DNA of 64,000 nt from Gonocerus acuteangulatus (lineage: Eukaryota; Arthropoda; Insecta; Hemiptera; Coreidae), in NCBI GenBank assembly GCA_946811695.1, contig OX328128.1, forward strand, positions 25,638,701-25,702,700, given 5' to 3'. The position numbers and the translations under genes are program-made. Below the pieces are notes generated by a model. It was given only the letters and a program-made list of their open reading frames with translations, was not told the DNA's origin and searched no databases. Below, in pieces: positions 1 to 11,515 of the stretch (position 1 is its first letter; each line of letters begins with the position of its first letter).

Positions 1-1429
1 AACGGTCAGAGTCTCGTTACAATATCTACAAGTTGGTCTGTCCTTTCTGTCTGGTAGGTAGGAATGGGTAAGTAAGGTATGGTCAGGTTATTGCGCTGTC
101 TGCAGTTGGTAAGTATAGTTTTAACGGTCAGAGTCTCGTTACAATATCTACAAGTTGGTCTGTCCTTTCTGTCTAGTAGGTAGGAATGGGTAAGTAAGGT
201 ATGGTCAGGTTATTGCGCTGTCTGCAGTTGGTAAGTATAGTTTTAACGGTCAGAGTCTCGTTGCAATATCTACAAGTTGGTCTGTCCTTTCTGTCTAGTA
301 GGTAGGAATGGGTAAGTGATAGGGTATGGTCAGGTTATTGCGCTGTCTGCAGTTGGTAAGTATAGTTTTAACGGTGAGAGTCTCGTTACAATATCTACAA
401 GTTCGTCTGTCCTTTCTGTCTGGTAGGTAGGAATGGGTAAGTAAGGTATGGTCAGGTTATTGCGCTGTCTGCAGTTGGTAAGTATAGTTTTAACGGTCAG
501 AGTCTCGTTTGCAATATCTACAAGTTGGTCTGTCCTTTCTGTCTAGTAGGTAGGAATGGGTAAGTGATAGGGTATGGTCAGGTTATTGCGCTGTCTGCAG
601 TTGGTAAGTATAGTTTTAACGGTCAGAGTCTCGTTACAATATCTACAAGTTCGTCTGTCCTTTCTGTCTGGTAGGTAGGAATGGGTAAGTAAGGTATGGT
701 CAGGTTATTGCGCTGTCTGCAGTTGGTAAGTATAGTTTTAACGGTCAGAGTCTCGTTTGCAATATCTACAAGTTGGTCTGTCCTTTCTGTCTAGTAGGTA
801 GGAATGGGTAAGTGATAGGGTATGGTCAGGTTATTGCGCTGTCTGCAGTTGGTAAGTATAGTTTTAACGGTCAGAGTCTCGTTACAATATCTACAAGTTG
901 GTCTGTCCTTTCTGTCTGGTAGGTAGGAATGGGTAAGTAAGGTATGGTCAGGTTATTGCGCTGTCTGCAGTTGGTAAGTATAGTTTTAACGGTCAGAGTC
1001 TCGTTGCAATATCTACAAGTTCGTCTGTCCTTTCTGTCTAGTAGGTGGGAATGGGTAAGTAAGGTATGGTCAGGTTATTGCGCTGTCTGCAGTTGGTAAG
1101 TATAGTTTTAACGGTCAGAGTCTCGTTACAATATCTACAAGTTGGTCTGTCCTTTCTGTCTAGTAGGTAGGAATGGGTAAGTAAGGTATGGTCAGGTTAT
1201 TGCGCTGTCTGCAGTTGGTAAGTATAGTTTTAACGGTCAGAGTCTCGTTACAATATCTACAAGTTGGTCTGTCCTTTCTGTCTGGTAGGTAGGAATGGGT
1301 AAGTAAGGTATGGTCAGGTTATTGCGCTGTCTGCAGTTGGTAAGTATAGTTTTAACGGTCAGAGTCTCGTTACAATATCTAAAAGTTGGTCAGTCCTTTC
1401 TGTCTAGTGGGTAGGAATGGGTAAGTAAG
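1..1429. repeat. 122-bp satellite array, open at the left edge
   Basis: Head-to-tail copies of one unit beginning AACGGTCAGAGTCTCG start at 1, 123, 245, 370, 492, 618, 740, 866, 988, 1110, 1232 and 1354. Spacing is 122 bp, or 125-126 bp where AAGTAAGG is replaced by AAGTGATAGGG. The copies are nearly identical. The last is cut off near 1429, where unique sequence begins; the array continues off the left edge. Between 370 and 865 the units alternate 122 and 126 bp, giving a 248-bp dimer repeated twice. No unit carries a long open frame. This is satellite or subsatellite DNA of unknown function. Confidence 0.95.
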
Positions 1430-1440
1430 GTGTGCCCAAT

Positions 1441-1505
1441 ACGAAGCCTGGATTGGAGGACTTCGTCCCGACGGGACAAGAGTTCCAGTTTGTCCAGGCT
1501 TTCGT
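1441..1505. other. Nested hairpins at the satellite border
   Basis: An outer inverted repeat (ACGAAGCCTGGA at 1441 with TCCAGGCTTTCGT ending 1505) encloses an inner one (GTCCCGACGGGAC, 1465-1477, extended by CTT/AAG). It begins about 12 bp after the last satellite unit. It could mark the edge of a mobile element or a structured RNA; nothing else identifies it. Confidence 0.5.
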
Positions 1506-1888
1506 TGCATTTTTTTTATTTCCCTTAACAGTCAGTTTTTAGCCATAATATAAAATAAAGGATATAATATAAATCCTCAATATAATAGAAAGTAGCTTAC
1601 TTAGAGGATTTTTTAATGAGAAACAAATATTTACTGTCAAAATGATAAGAAATCAAGGTATAGTTGGGTTTTGGCTAAGAAAAACAAACAGATTTATAAA
1701 GTAAAGACAAAAAGTTTAGTAACGTTTAAGAACACTCAATAAATTACGTTGTAAAAAAACAATCCATGTTTTTATTATAATTTGTTACAGATATATAATG
1801 TATAACTATTATGTATGATTTTTTTTATTAGAGTGTACAAAAAAAAAAAAAAAATCATTAAAAATACTATTTCCCACAAAAATTGTTT

Positions 1889-1928
1889 GTCGACGTATCG
1901 GCTTGAAATTCGAGCCTTCATCAGGGCT
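1889..1928 (-). ncRNA. Degenerate hammerhead-ribozyme-like motif
   Basis: On the minus strand CTGATGA is followed by one A, then a stem-loop with GGCT pairing to AGCC, then GATAC (normally GAAAC) and GTC. Helix III is the self-complementary ACGT with no loop. Helix I is poor. Minimal hammerheads of this kind are known in the terminal repeats of Penelope-like elements. This copy is probably inactive because of GATA and the weak helix I. Confidence 0.5.
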
Positions 1929-1954
1929 GTAAAACAAGTAGGACAGAGTTAATA

Positions 1955-1957
<3 letters not shown>

Positions 1958-2019
<62 letters not shown>
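1958..2019. repeat. (TA)n microsatellite
   Basis: About 30 uninterrupted TA units. Confidence 0.97.
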
Positions 2020-2021
<2 letters not shown>

Positions 2022-2066
2022 AAAAGAAAAAACAGAAAACTTCATACAGTTAGTGTGTGTTATAGC

Positions 2067-2502
2067 CAGGGCCGCCACATCACGGGCCCATACTTTTCAG
2101 AGCCGGGCCCCCACTTCTCGGAGTCTGACTGAAATTCTAGTTCTTTGCTATAGGAATTTGGACATTTTAAAATTATTTTCATCTTGAGTTTTGAGCGAAA
2201 TGAGAGTAAAAGCCGACAATCGGTGCAGCAAAGGTCGCTTTCAGTATTTGTAGGTTTATTACGACACCTAATGAAATTTACTATTCTGGGACTGCACTTG
2301 TTTTGTCGTTTATGTACTTTTAAAAAATATAGATCCAATTCAAATAAATATTGGCTGCCCGTCTATATTTCTAATCCCCATTCTTTTTATAAGCTCATAA
2401 CCTATACATTTTTTTACAATTATCGAGGCCCGGCCCGGGCCCCCACGGCGCCCGGGCTCGGGACAACTGTACCCGGCAGTCCCCCCCCATGTTGCGGCCC
2501 TG
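2067..2502. mobile_element. hAT-type MITE, copy 1
   Basis: The element is 436 bp, bounded by terminal inverted repeats CAGGGCCGCCACAT and ATGTTGCGGCCCTG and flanked by a perfect 8-bp duplication, GTTATAGC (2059-2066 and 2503-2510). An 8-bp target duplication with CAGGG termini is the hAT signature. The interior encodes no transposase, so it is non-autonomous. A second copy lies at 20125-20551. Confidence 0.93.
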
Positions 2503-2638
2503 GTTATAGCTAGAGCTTAAATTGGAGGTAGATGAATACTTTTTTTAATACACTGATGGGTAACATAGATACAGGTATAAAATTAATGAGTTCACGATGA
2601 AAATAGGGTTACCGATGAGAAAAACGGAAAACTATGCC

Positions 2639-2983
2639 TCAAGGATCCGTAAGCATTTCTGACTGTGGTTGATAAAGGATAGTGTGGGAAGAGGAGAGGG
2701 TGGGGGGAGAAGGAGTTTTTGACCACCCATTAAGTTGGGAGTGGTAGTAGAGGAACAAGGACTGGAGGGTCGTGTCATAAAAGTGTGGTGTTAATGGAAG
2801 AGAGGCAGTATGAAGGATTTTATTGCAGGTGGTATAGAGTTTTAGCAGGATGTTTTTATAATGGAAAATGTTGGAGTAGGAAGAGGAGATGAGTGCTTTA
2901 TCAATTTTGTCATTAACAGAGTTATTTTCTATATGGATAAATAGTTTATAATTAGTATTCGGATATAGTTTTAGTTTTGTCAG
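2639..2983 (-). other. Unrecognised open frame, 114 codons, no ATG start
   Basis: The minus strand is open from a stop near 2988 to a TGA at 2639. It has no early methionine, so it would be an exon or a decayed fragment. The peptide is rich in Leu, Ser, Tyr and Pro, with a Pro/Ser-rich C-terminal third; I recognise no family. It lies on the same strand as the hammerhead-like motif at 1889-1928, with the hAT MITE inserted between them, so it may be Penelope-derived. It could equally be chance. Confidence 0.25.
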
Positions 2984-4150
2984 TTATTTATCCCTGCTGT
3001 CTTTTAAGGGTAATACTATCTTGTCAAAAATCAAAGTAATTTTCTACAAATTATGAATTACAAATAAATATAAAGTTTCAATTCTTCGAAAACAAAATGG
3101 AAACGCTCTTTTTTCACGGGCAATACTCTGAAGACCGCAATTTTTAATCTAGAACAAAAAAAAAATTATTTTTAAAGAAGAAGGTAAAATCTAGTAAAGT
3201 ACAAAGGATTTTAAGAAATATTATTTAGTTCGAGAATAGTGACCAAGTCTTTATTTTGTATTAAAAAATCCAGGAAAATCGGTCATGAAATCGCTATAAT
3301 TCAACGAATCGAAAAACCATTACTTACTTTACGAACAAATATCATTATGAAGCTTCAGATGTAATTTCAAGTTGATCAGGTGAAAATTGAAGGCGCTAGC
3401 TTATCGCCCAATTTAAAAAATATAATTTTTTAAACATTTTCCTTTCCCCCCCCCAAAAGGAAAGAATTCCGTTTCGGCCGAAACGTTAAATGTATAAATA
3501 AATAAAGGATTTAAGGTCTGAGGAATATATCACACTAATTTAACCTTGAATTAAAAAATATAGTTTTGAGAAAATCTACTTTAAAGTTTAACGTACTGAC
3601 ACGTTATTTTTTTTCCTCTTTTTAATTATTTTTATAATTTATTGTAATGAAGGTAAAAAATGGCTTTTATTTTTTAAATTTATCGGTACTTTAGTTGAAA
3701 AATAGAATTTTGTGGCATATTTAAAAACTGTTCCGCCACATAAATACCATTTTTGAATAATATATTATTTAAATAGGCGGAAGGTCATGCATACCAAAAC
3801 TTTTCATATCTATTAACAAAATATTTTTTCTGATCTTTCCTTAACTCCAAACGTAACCAAAATTTAAACATCTTTGTTCATATGAATTATAAAGATGCAG
3901 AAAATGTTTCAAATGAATCCCAATATTCTAAGAATCCTAAACAAAAACTTCATTCGACAATTATGTTTCCATTTTTCGCGAAAACGGTTAAAGCTATCGC
4001 CTTAAAAATGGTTCCATTCATTTTTCTATGCCAATAAATCTATAAAGCGAGTACTTGCAAGCATATGAAGTAAGCGTAACGATTTTTTCCGCCCGAATTT
4101 CGCTCCAAAAACCATGTTCCATTTGACGTTTAACGAACTTGACTTAAAAA
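2984..4150 (+). repeat. Decayed dispersed repeat (family C), segments
   Basis: Two stretches (about 3105-3430 and 3795-4150) recur elsewhere. The first matches 49915-50260 in reverse. The second matches 10925-11110 and 53700-54050, for example the shared CTTAAAAATGGTT and AAGCGAGTACTTGCAAGCAT. Near 3472-3492 a GGCCGAAACGTT string resembles the 3' half of a Penelope-type hammerhead. No open frame or terminal structure is clear. Confidence 0.6.
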
Positions 4151-4679
4151 AAATGTTACAAGGTAGGATTACCCATTAAGTAAAGTGAGATATAAACTCA
4201 CTAACTAACACTCTCGGTTCTCAAAATGCAAATGGATAAAAATATTCGAAAGTGACTATCTAAAGACTACAGTTTTGCTCTTAAGAAAATTTTCAATTGC
4301 AAATTAAAAGAGTAAAATAAAAATTCCCCCGACAACGATAATACTGAAGAAGGGTGGAACACCCCTCCAATATAAATCAGTTTAGATTAATTTGCCTCGG
4401 CTGCAGCTCCTTATCGACTCCACTTTAATCCCAAACACAAGGATCCTGAGACGTTCCGCAAGGGTACATCTTCTTAATGTTATTTTAAATTTTTGTTCAA
4501 AGAAAAGTTTTTATTTCAATTTTTTTTTATTGGATTTATGGCGTGACAACCATTGAGGTCATTAACGCCATTATTTCAACTTTAATTATTTACAATCTCA
4601 AATCAAGCGATATTTGGCTTATAAATTAGTTGTTAATTAGCTCCAGTAGCCAAGGAAGCAGAGGAATCTTGACGGTCAA
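4151..4679. other. No feature recognised
   Basis: AT-rich sequence without a convincing open frame, hairpin or repeat match to the rest of the window. Confidence 0.5.
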
Positions 4680-4734
4680 TGCTAAATATTTTGTTATTAA
4701 TATTATTACTATTATTTATTTTCCCCCTTATATT

Positions 4735-4856
4735 TACCCTTTTTAGCGCAGTTCCTCCCTCCCTGCTAATGAGGTTGACTTCATGCCCCAATAGGGAAGT
4801 GCAGACTAATAAACTTCACGTTTCAGAACCCATAGATCACAAAAATAACGGTGGTT

Positions 4857-4858
<2 letters not shown>
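4735..4858 (-). repeat. Family C terminus, inverted
   Basis: TTTTTAGCGCAGTTCCTCCCTCCC at the left, then CCCATAGATCACAAAAATAACGG, is the reverse complement of the family C right end at 11285-11422 and 54085-54219. It abuts a (TA)n tract, as at 11239-11284. Confidence 0.65.
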
Positions 4859-4932
<74 letters not shown>

Positions 4933-4948
4933 AAATAAACATCAAGTA

Positions 4949-5017
<69 letters not shown>

Positions 5018-5018
5018 A
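4859..5018. repeat. Two (TA)n microsatellites
   Basis: TA runs at 4859-4929 and 4956-5018 are separated by about 26 bp. The Ile-Tyr open frame across them is an artefact. Confidence 0.97.
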
Positions 5019-5217
5019 GAATGCCTTCTTTCTCCAGCGGTAGTTTTCCTCCCCTACTTCCTTCAATATTTCGCTGGAATCCTCTCCAGCTTCATCAAGC
5101 AAGACATTGTTTTTTCCCTTGGTGGAAGCAAAGGGAATATGGAATATATATTAATATATTTTAGATCTTTAGAGGCTTAGGGTTGTTTGTATTACAATTT
5201 TTTTTTTTATTATGCTT

Positions 5218-5263
5218 GCCCTACATGTTTCGTGCTTTTATTTCTTTCGCACATCATCACGGG
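5218..5263 (-). ncRNA. Hammerhead-ribozyme-like motif
   Basis: On the minus strand, CCC, GTGATGA (C3 mutated to G), one extra T, a GTGC/GCAC stem II with a 13-nt loop, GAAAC, the self-complementary helix III ACATGT, then A and GGG. Helix I would be CCC:GGG. It is closely related to the motif at 7120-7160. The C3 change should abolish cleavage. Confidence 0.6.
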
Positions 5264-5298
5264 TACTTTTCGTTAAGAACTCCTCTCGTCCAGGTGCC

Positions 5299-5332
5299 CT
5301 CTACAGTATCACGCCTGCCACTGTAGAGGGTA
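5299..5332. other. 11-bp perfect hairpin
   Basis: CCCTCTACAGT and ACTGTAGAGGG are separated by a short loop, about 35 bp beyond the hammerhead-like motif. Probably part of the same Penelope terminal repeat. Confidence 0.6.
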
Positions 5333-5407
5333 TTATTATACTTGGTAGTGGTAATTTAAATGAATACGTCCAAAACTAACAAAAAATAAATTAAAAGTTT
5401 TTTTAAA

Positions 5408-5409
<2 letters not shown>

Positions 5410-5477
<68 letters not shown>
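5410..5477. repeat. (TA)n microsatellite
   Basis: About 33 TA units directly abutting the left end of the foldback element that begins at 5479. Confidence 0.97.
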
Positions 5478-5478
<1 letters not shown>

Positions 5479-5479
<1 letters not shown>

Positions 5480-6167
5480 GGTGGGTCTAAAAAAATCAAA
5501 AATTGTTTTTCGAGTCGTAATACCACGGAAAAGTACCGAATTGAGAGACTAAAAAGGGGTAAAAATATTAAAAATATCTGTTGGTGTCTTCCGGTCGCGC
5601 ATTTTCTCTATAGTTTGACAAAATTAAAAATAAATTGTTTGTGATAGCAAATATTATGGACTGGCATCGTTTAATGTACTGCCTACATCATCTACAAGGA
5701 ATTAAATGTTATTCGCCTTAGATGCGGAGCATCAACAATAAATAAACAAAAAAAAACACATTTTATTGGCAATTTTTATTATTTTTTAATTTGCCATTTT
5801 TAGTATGTAATTGTTGAAATTGTCATATACCAGACACTAAGAAATTAATATGTAAAAACTGGATGTTTGTAGCAAAGGTAAAAACTAAGAAATAAAAATT
5901 GGCTTCAGCATTAGATTTAGGTTTTATTCATTGAATACAAAGTAGATACATGACTTAAGATCACATTGCAGGTCTAGTAATTCTAGTAATTAGAAATTTG
6001 ACATATTATCAATTGCATCGTCGACCTTGACTTAATAGTAGTTCTTATGAAGCCATCCTGAGCTTCAGCACCACACACCTTCACAGAAGCTTCGATCACT
6101 CACTACCAGCACCCTTATGTGCTTCCTGGGGCCCTGAGTCATTGCTAACACAACATGTTCGGGATGT

Positions 6168-6240
<73 letters not shown>

Positions 6241-6987
6241 TATATAACTGGGTCAACTAAGGCTTTTCATCTTTAAGTACCTTTTTGTTTTAATGGATTC
6301 AGTGTTAGGTTAGCGGTTGTTAGCAGCCTGGAGTGAGACAAAGGTCCCGGGTCGCGCAATGCAAAATCTTCTTTTCCTTTGCCTGCTTTAATTTATACCG
6401 ATATGTCCAGCAAATATTTCTGATCCTTACTGACTACTTTTCGGTCTATCTCAGAGATTTTATAATCAATACTCGATATGGCTCCATATGAAGAACTATT
6501 AAATCAAGTTCGATGATGCCTTTGATAATGCCACATTTCAAATTACCAGACATTTAATATGATTATAAGTCATGAATCTACTTTGTATTCAATGAATAAA
6601 AACTAAATCTACTATTGAAGCTATTTTTTTTTATTTTTTATTTTTTTACCTTTGCTAATATTTTCGGGTTTAAGCAATTTTGGCAGCCCTTGCGCAACCG
6701 GAAGATGGGAACAGACAATTACAGTTTTTACATATCAATTTCTTAGTGGCTCGTAGATGCCAATTTCAACTATCACACATTAAAAATGGTAAATTAAAAA
6801 ATAATAAAAATTACCAATTAAATGTGATTTTTTTTTTAAACGCTGCCAAAATTTAGAGCACATGCGCGACCGGAAGATACCAACAGATTTAATACCCCTT
6901 TTTAGTCTCTCAATGTCGCAACTTTTCCGTGGTATTACGACTCGAAAAAATATTTTTAATATTTTTTTTAACTCAATACCCTCACCC
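5479..6987. mobile_element. 1.5-kb foldback DNA element
   Basis: The ends GGGTGGGTCTAAAA and (reverse complement) GGGTGAGGGTATTG lie next to TTA and TAA. The arms are long: 5479 to about 6060 is the diverged inverted copy of about 6478-6987, sharing for example GAGTCGTAATACCACGGAAA and CTTCCGGTCGCGCAT. The centre (6061-6477) holds a poly-A run at 6171-6236 that looks like a separate retroposed insertion. No transposase is present. The element probably moves by TIR recognition and could form a very long hairpin RNA. Confidence 0.8.
6171..6236 (+). repeat. Poly-A tract
   Basis: About 66 A residues in the centre of the foldback element. The length suggests a retroposed tail, but the upstream 100 bp do not match the SINE families found here. 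Confidence 0.9.
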
Positions 6988-7119
6988 TAATATATACATT
7001 AATTCTTCTGAAAGATGACCCAATATATATTTTTCACTTGTTCTTATTTCTTTCGATGGCAGGGAGCCCATAAAGTAATACACCGTTCGTTCTGTTCATC
7101 AACATTATTTAATATATTT

Positions 7120-7160
7120 GCCCGACATGTTTCGTGCTTTTTTCGCACCTCATCAGGGGC
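7120..7160 (-). ncRNA. Hammerhead-ribozyme-like motif, complete core
   Basis: On the minus strand, helix I 5' strand GCCC, CTGATGA, one extra G, stem II GTGC:GCAC around a 7-nt loop, GAAAC, loopless palindromic helix III ACATGT, cleavage triplet GTC, helix I 3' strand GGGC. Helix I is a perfect 4 bp. All core residues are present except for the extra G before stem II, which recurs in other copies. Known relatives are the minimal hammerheads of Penelope-like elements, thought to act as dimers. Confidence 0.75.
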
Positions 7161-7228
7161 TTTCCTTGTAAGGAAGTCTTCTCTTCATGTTCTCTCTTAT
7201 GAGTCAGGCATAATACTGTGTTGAGCAT

Positions 7229-7255
7229 TATATATATATATATATATATATATAT
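7229..7255. repeat. (TA)n microsatellite
   Basis: About 13 TA units. Confidence 0.95.
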
Positions 7256-8280
7256 TCATAGTCTTGAGTGCAATATTAATATAATCTCGAAAACTTCAAA
7301 CGAAGAAACTCCAGGGAGTTAGAGATGCGGAACGGGGATAAAGTTAATACAAAAGCGGTGCTAAGATAGAGCCTTGCGGAACACCAGACAATGTCCGGCT
7401 GGGCTACCCTCGGATTTAGCCTGCTGTAAATTAACCCTTAAGACGAGCCCCTTACCCCTCCTCCACCCTCGACCAAATAATAATATAAAGCTAGAGCCCC
7501 ATAACTCAGCGGCTGAGGCAACATTAAGATTACTAATCTTTAATCCTCGCGAAAACCTCCAACCCCTCTCTCGGGAGCCCGCCTAAAAGTTAAGATATAT
7601 TGCCTTCTTGGAATTATATTGTGAAGGTGGGTCGGCGGTTGCGCTGCCGGCACAGAGAGTTATTATGATAGAAGACTTAGCAATCGTTATTATATGAGTA
7701 GGCTTATCTCTGGAACCTCCCCCCGTTCTTCCAGGGGTGTATGGGCTATATACCGTACGGGAAGGAGGGAGGGCGGTTTTCCTTTTCCCGTGTACCTTTC
7801 GGGATAAAATATAGCCCGGGGTTTTCGGCTGCGTTTTCATGAATCTTATTACTGACTCTTTCCCCTGTGTGGGAGACGAGAATCGGATATAGCCCTCCAG
7901 GAGTCCAAAGATTGTTTTAATCCGTCAGTTTCAAACTTAGGAGCACTCGCCCACTGTTGCTTAATTTAATATAAATAATTCAGATGATTTATTTTATAGT
8001 AGTATGACATATTGTATAAAGAGGGGCTAAAATTAAAATTAAATATATTCTGAACTGTAACTTTTGTATGGATACCTTAGGTTCTCATACTAAAAACAGT
8101 AATTACAATTACATGAGTTTAGTTGTGTCCTAAACTGGGTATATTGTGTTTCGGTTCAGCCATCGGGATCCGGATAGTAATATGCTAACATAAAAATATG
8201 TTTTTAAAAACATATTGAACGCAGCGATATTTTACAAAGTCCCAACGGTTCTATAATAAATCGTCGACCTTTTATTAAAA
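7256..8280. other. Probable decayed retrotransposon sequence, mostly unrecognised
   Basis: Relatively GC-rich compared with its surroundings. Near 7355-7395 the plus strand can be read as Ala-Lys-Ile-Glu-Pro-Cys-Gly-Thr-Pro, a string reminiscent of non-LTR pol. Frames are broken and no domain can be assigned. From 7960 on I see nothing. Confidence 0.3.
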
Positions 8281-8328
8281 CACTAAAAATAATAGCTTAC
8301 TAGTTGCTCCTCAAAATTGTTTAAAACA

Positions 8329-8373
8329 TTAACTTTCGAACCTGTTCGCGTTCATCATCAGGCATATTTCAGT
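8329..8373 (-). ncRNA. Hammerhead-ribozyme-like motif, left arm
   Basis: On the minus strand CTGATGA, one T, stem II GAAC:GTTC, GAAAG, TTA. Helix III is eroded. Confidence 0.5.
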
Positions 8374-8741
8374 TAATATACAGATTATGTTGGCACACTT
8401 GCAGGCTTACCCGCAGTGTGAACACTCAACGAATTATGGTAAAATTATCGTCTCCTTTTTTTCTTTTATTAATCAGTTTTTAATGTCACCACCATATTTA
8501 CTTGTCACAACTATATTTCTGAAACCCCTTTTAGAAGATTCTTACTCGGATTTAACATTCACTGTAAAACTCTAATATTTATGGACCTTAAAATGAAATT
8601 TAAAAATTACAGTAGACCTTAACACAACTTAATATAAGGAACCTAATATATTGTATCACTATATAACTCATTTATTGAACGTTATTAATGACAAAGGAAA
8701 AGTTTCCTCCTTATTCTTCTTTTTAATTTTATTTAATGTAG

Positions 8742-8781
8742 ATGCCTGATGATGAACCTAAACAGGTTCGAAACTTCGATA
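8742..8781 (+). ncRNA. Hammerhead-ribozyme-like motif, right arm
   Basis: CTGATGA, one T, stem II GAACC:GGTTC (5 bp) with a 6-nt loop, GAAAC, TTC. The stem II sequence is intact; helix III has lost its palindrome. Confidence 0.55.
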
Positions 8782-8830
8782 ATATAAGTTAATATTTTAG
8801 CAACTCCTGCAAAGATGCCAAAAAATATTT

Positions 8831-9820
8831 ATTTATTTGACACCTGCAGAGAGGTGGCTGTACTGACACATCTAAAATGGATGCCGAATGTGTAAGCATT
8901 AACCCACTTACTAATAGAATGTTTCTATGTTTTATCTTCGTTGAGATAATCTTATCGGCATAAGCTACCCCTGGCACAACAAACCGCGCCCACCCCTATA
9001 GATGGAACCATGCTTAGTTGACGCTGTTCCTACGAGTCGGACATTTCCCATTCATGCCATCCCGTTGAAAAGCATCAATACAGTCCCGATATCCTGTATC
9101 AATACATCAACCAAAGGTCAACCGCCATGGGATCCTCCCTTGATGGAATCTCCGTCGGTCCTCAAAGCCATACCCTGAGTCTAACTCCATCTTCAATCAA
9201 CCTGAAAGCTCCTTACCACTCGAGGAGAGAGACTTATAACTAATTAGATGTAGACCTAATTGGCCATTAAGTGTCCGAGAAAGGGGAAGTCGCTTTGATG
9301 TTCATATGTAAGACGGTGGGATATTGACCCAAAGCTTCGGACATCTTAGCAACTCTCCCGTCGGAGGGCGACACTGTCGTCTAACTAAATTGATAATTCC
9401 AATTAGTGGGGCTCTTTACCTTTGCCGGGCAATTAATTCATATAGATCGGTAGGGCCTTGGCTCTCTCTCTCGCTCTTTAATCAAACACCTTCAATATTA
9501 GACCTCGGCTCAAATATTGCTCAAAGAGAACCTTCCACCAACATTCGCTCTCTCTCTGTGGAGGTCTTGGCGGACGACTTGTGGTCATTAGAGAGACGGC
9601 TGTGTAATTTGTAACTTCTGTCGTTATGTTTCTAACTAAAACAAACAGTCCGTTTTCCTTCTTGATTGAGTGATCTTAGTATGAGCAGGAATACTCATTA
9701 TCGGGAATACCTCTTAGCGTGTTTCCATAACACATTCATTCGAGGTGATGTTTGTAGCTTGGAAAGCTCAGAGAGAGACTCCAATGTCAAAAGGTTCCAA
9801 GTGTTAATAGCTTCATGCTA
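8831..9820. other. No feature recognised
   Basis: More balanced in base composition than its surroundings. Open frames are short and match nothing I know. It probably includes decayed mobile DNA. Confidence 0.4.
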
Positions 9821-9858
9821 TTTTTAGTGCGGTTCCTCCCTCCCTTCATATTGATATA

Positions 9859-10308
9859 TTGGGTCAACTCTCATATGAATATGGGGGTTGGAGTCGATCG
9901 CCTGCACGCGGTGCTTGCTGCTGTCGACTAAACGATCGACAATTTATCGCAACGACTGTCGTGAACATAGCAGTAGCTGAAGGACACAGCAAAGCTGCAA
10001 CTGGTAAAATTTGGGGGAAGCTAGTTACAAAGGGACAGGTGCTTCGAGATCTGCCCAGAGAATTGGCTTTCTGCCTCTTCAGAATAACCACCGGACACGA
10101 CTACCTACAGGCTCACCTTCACAGAATCGGCGTAGTAGATACAGACATCTGTCCACTGTGTAATGGTGGCAGAATGGACGCTGCACACCTTATATCCTGC
10201 AGTGCGCTAAGCTCCCCAGAGTATGATGATATGAATTTGCTGCTTTCCTCCCTGTACTCGTCTGCGAGGCGCTTGGTGGCTGAATTGCCTCGTGCGGGAG
10301 TAGGATAA
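9859..10308 (+). pseudogene. 3' end of a non-LTR retrotransposon ORF2 (R1/LOA/Jockey-like)
   Basis: About 149 open codons show the C-terminal region of an arthropod non-LTR retrotransposon polyprotein. After a poorly conserved lead come a Lys-Gly-Gln block, the string TGHDYLQAHLHRIG, and a zinc-binding-like CPLC...AHLISC motif (codons about 110-140). This part lies after reverse transcriptase and any RNase H. The fragment is 5'-truncated, ends in a proper stop and is followed by GATAAAGTAAAGTAAG. A more decayed copy in the opposite orientation is at 25234-25565. The codons before about 9930 may not be original. Confidence 0.8.
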
Positions 10309-10844
10309 AGTAAAGTAAGTCGTATGAATATACTAATATCCTTCATAACTAGCTTTTTAGGTTTATAATTTCTTACACCGCAATATTACTCTGCCCACTA
10401 CTAAAATCCTAAAAAATTCGCAGATAAAGAAGAGGCAAGCTGGACAATCAAGATGGCTGGAGAATAATGTCTCCAAGGCACTAAATATAAAAGTTTGAGT
10501 AGAGGATTAAAGATTACCTGACACAGCTCTCTGTTTCCCTCTTTAATTAAACTTTTCTTCCGAGTTCAACCTTTAATCTTTTCCAACTTAAGAGATAGCT
10601 ACCACCTCACATTTCTTATAACATAAAAAGTCCGACTCGCAGGAACTGCATCATCTTAGCGCGGTTCCGTTCTTATCCCTAATGTAATTTGGAAAGGTAG
10701 AGATAGAAACAGTTATAATTTTGGTTAGACCTTTCATGAAATAATCTATGATCCTGAATAGGTCACCATTGCGAGGGTATATACCTCTTACCTGACTACC
10801 TGGCCTTGTGAAGGTTAGTTCTAGAAGCACACTACTTACTGTTT
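10309..10844. other. Retrotransposon 3' flank and unrecognised DNA
   Basis: The first few bases continue the retrotransposon 3' UTR shared with the minus-strand copy near 25250. TTAGCGCGGTTCCG at 10657 resembles the family C terminus. Nothing else identified. Confidence 0.4.
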
Positions 10845-11235
10845 CTTATTTTCTTTTACTATAATACTAATTTTACAGATAAATTCAATTAAAAAACTCA
10901 ATTAAAACGCATTTCAACAACTATTTTGCCACTTTTCTCGAAAACAGTTACAGTTATCGCCTTAAAAATGGTTTCGCTCGTTTTCCTAGGCCAAAAAGCC
11001 TATAAAGCGAGTACTTGCAAGCATATGAAGTAAGCGCAACGACTTTTTTCGCGCGAATTTCGCTTCAAAAACCATATTCCTGTGGGCGGGTTCTGCTGGT
11101 TAACGAACTTGACCTTTCAAATTAGTCGAGCAAATCGCCTTGCTGTTGTGAAGCTCCGTAAATAAATAAATTAGACGAAATGTTCCAAGTTTCATAAAAA
11201 TCGGACCATTTTTGAGGCGGCCAGAGCGCGAACGG

Positions 11236-11238
<3 letters not shown>

Positions 11239-11284
<46 letters not shown>
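11239..11284. repeat. (TA)n microsatellite
   Basis: About 22 TA units inside the family C 3' region. Confidence 0.97.
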
Positions 11285-11289
<5 letters not shown>

Positions 11290-11474
11290 TTGAACCACCG
11301 TTATTTTTGGTCTCTAGGGGTTCTGAAACGCAAAATTTTCTAGTCGCCACTTCCGGATTGCGTCGTGTCAACCTTATAAGCGGGGTTCCTCCCTATGGAG
11401 GGAGGGAGGAACCGCGCTAAAATGCGCGCTTCTTTGTAAACCATACCAATGTTTATATAATATATATTACATAT

Positions 11475-11515
11475 AGCCACCATCCCAAGTTCAATTCCCA
11501 CTTGGGATGGTGGCT
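11475..11515. other. 16-bp perfect hairpin containing a B-box-like sequence
   Basis: AGCCACCATCCCAAGT and ACTTGGGATGGTGGCT are perfectly inverted around a 9-nt loop. The centre (GTTCAATTCCCA) resembles a pol III B box as in the SINEs of this window. It may be a SINE or tRNA remnant that became a perfect palindrome, or a small hairpin RNA source. Confidence 0.6.

Larger units (their letters stand above)
8281..8830. mobile_element. Inverted-repeat element with two hammerhead-like motifs
   Basis: Arms of about 60-80 bp at 8300-8375 and 8738-8815 are inverted copies, sharing TTTCGAACCTGTT and GTTCATCATCAGGCAT. Each arm contains a hammerhead-like motif reading outward. The 360 bp between them has no long open frame. 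It resembles two Penelope terminal repeats head to head. Confidence 0.55.
9821..11422. mobile_element. Putative TIR element (family C) carrying a retrotransposon fragment
   Basis: TTTTTAGTGCGGTTCCTCCC at 9821 is the inverse of the 11397-11422 end (GGAGGGAGGAACCGCGCTAAAA). Between them lie a non-LTR 3' end (9860-10320), a family C block (10845-11110) and a (TA)n tract (11239-11284). The right end is itself palindromic (GGTTCCTCCC-TA-TGGAGGGAGG). Joining the two ends into one element is inference; they could belong to different copies. Confidence 0.4.
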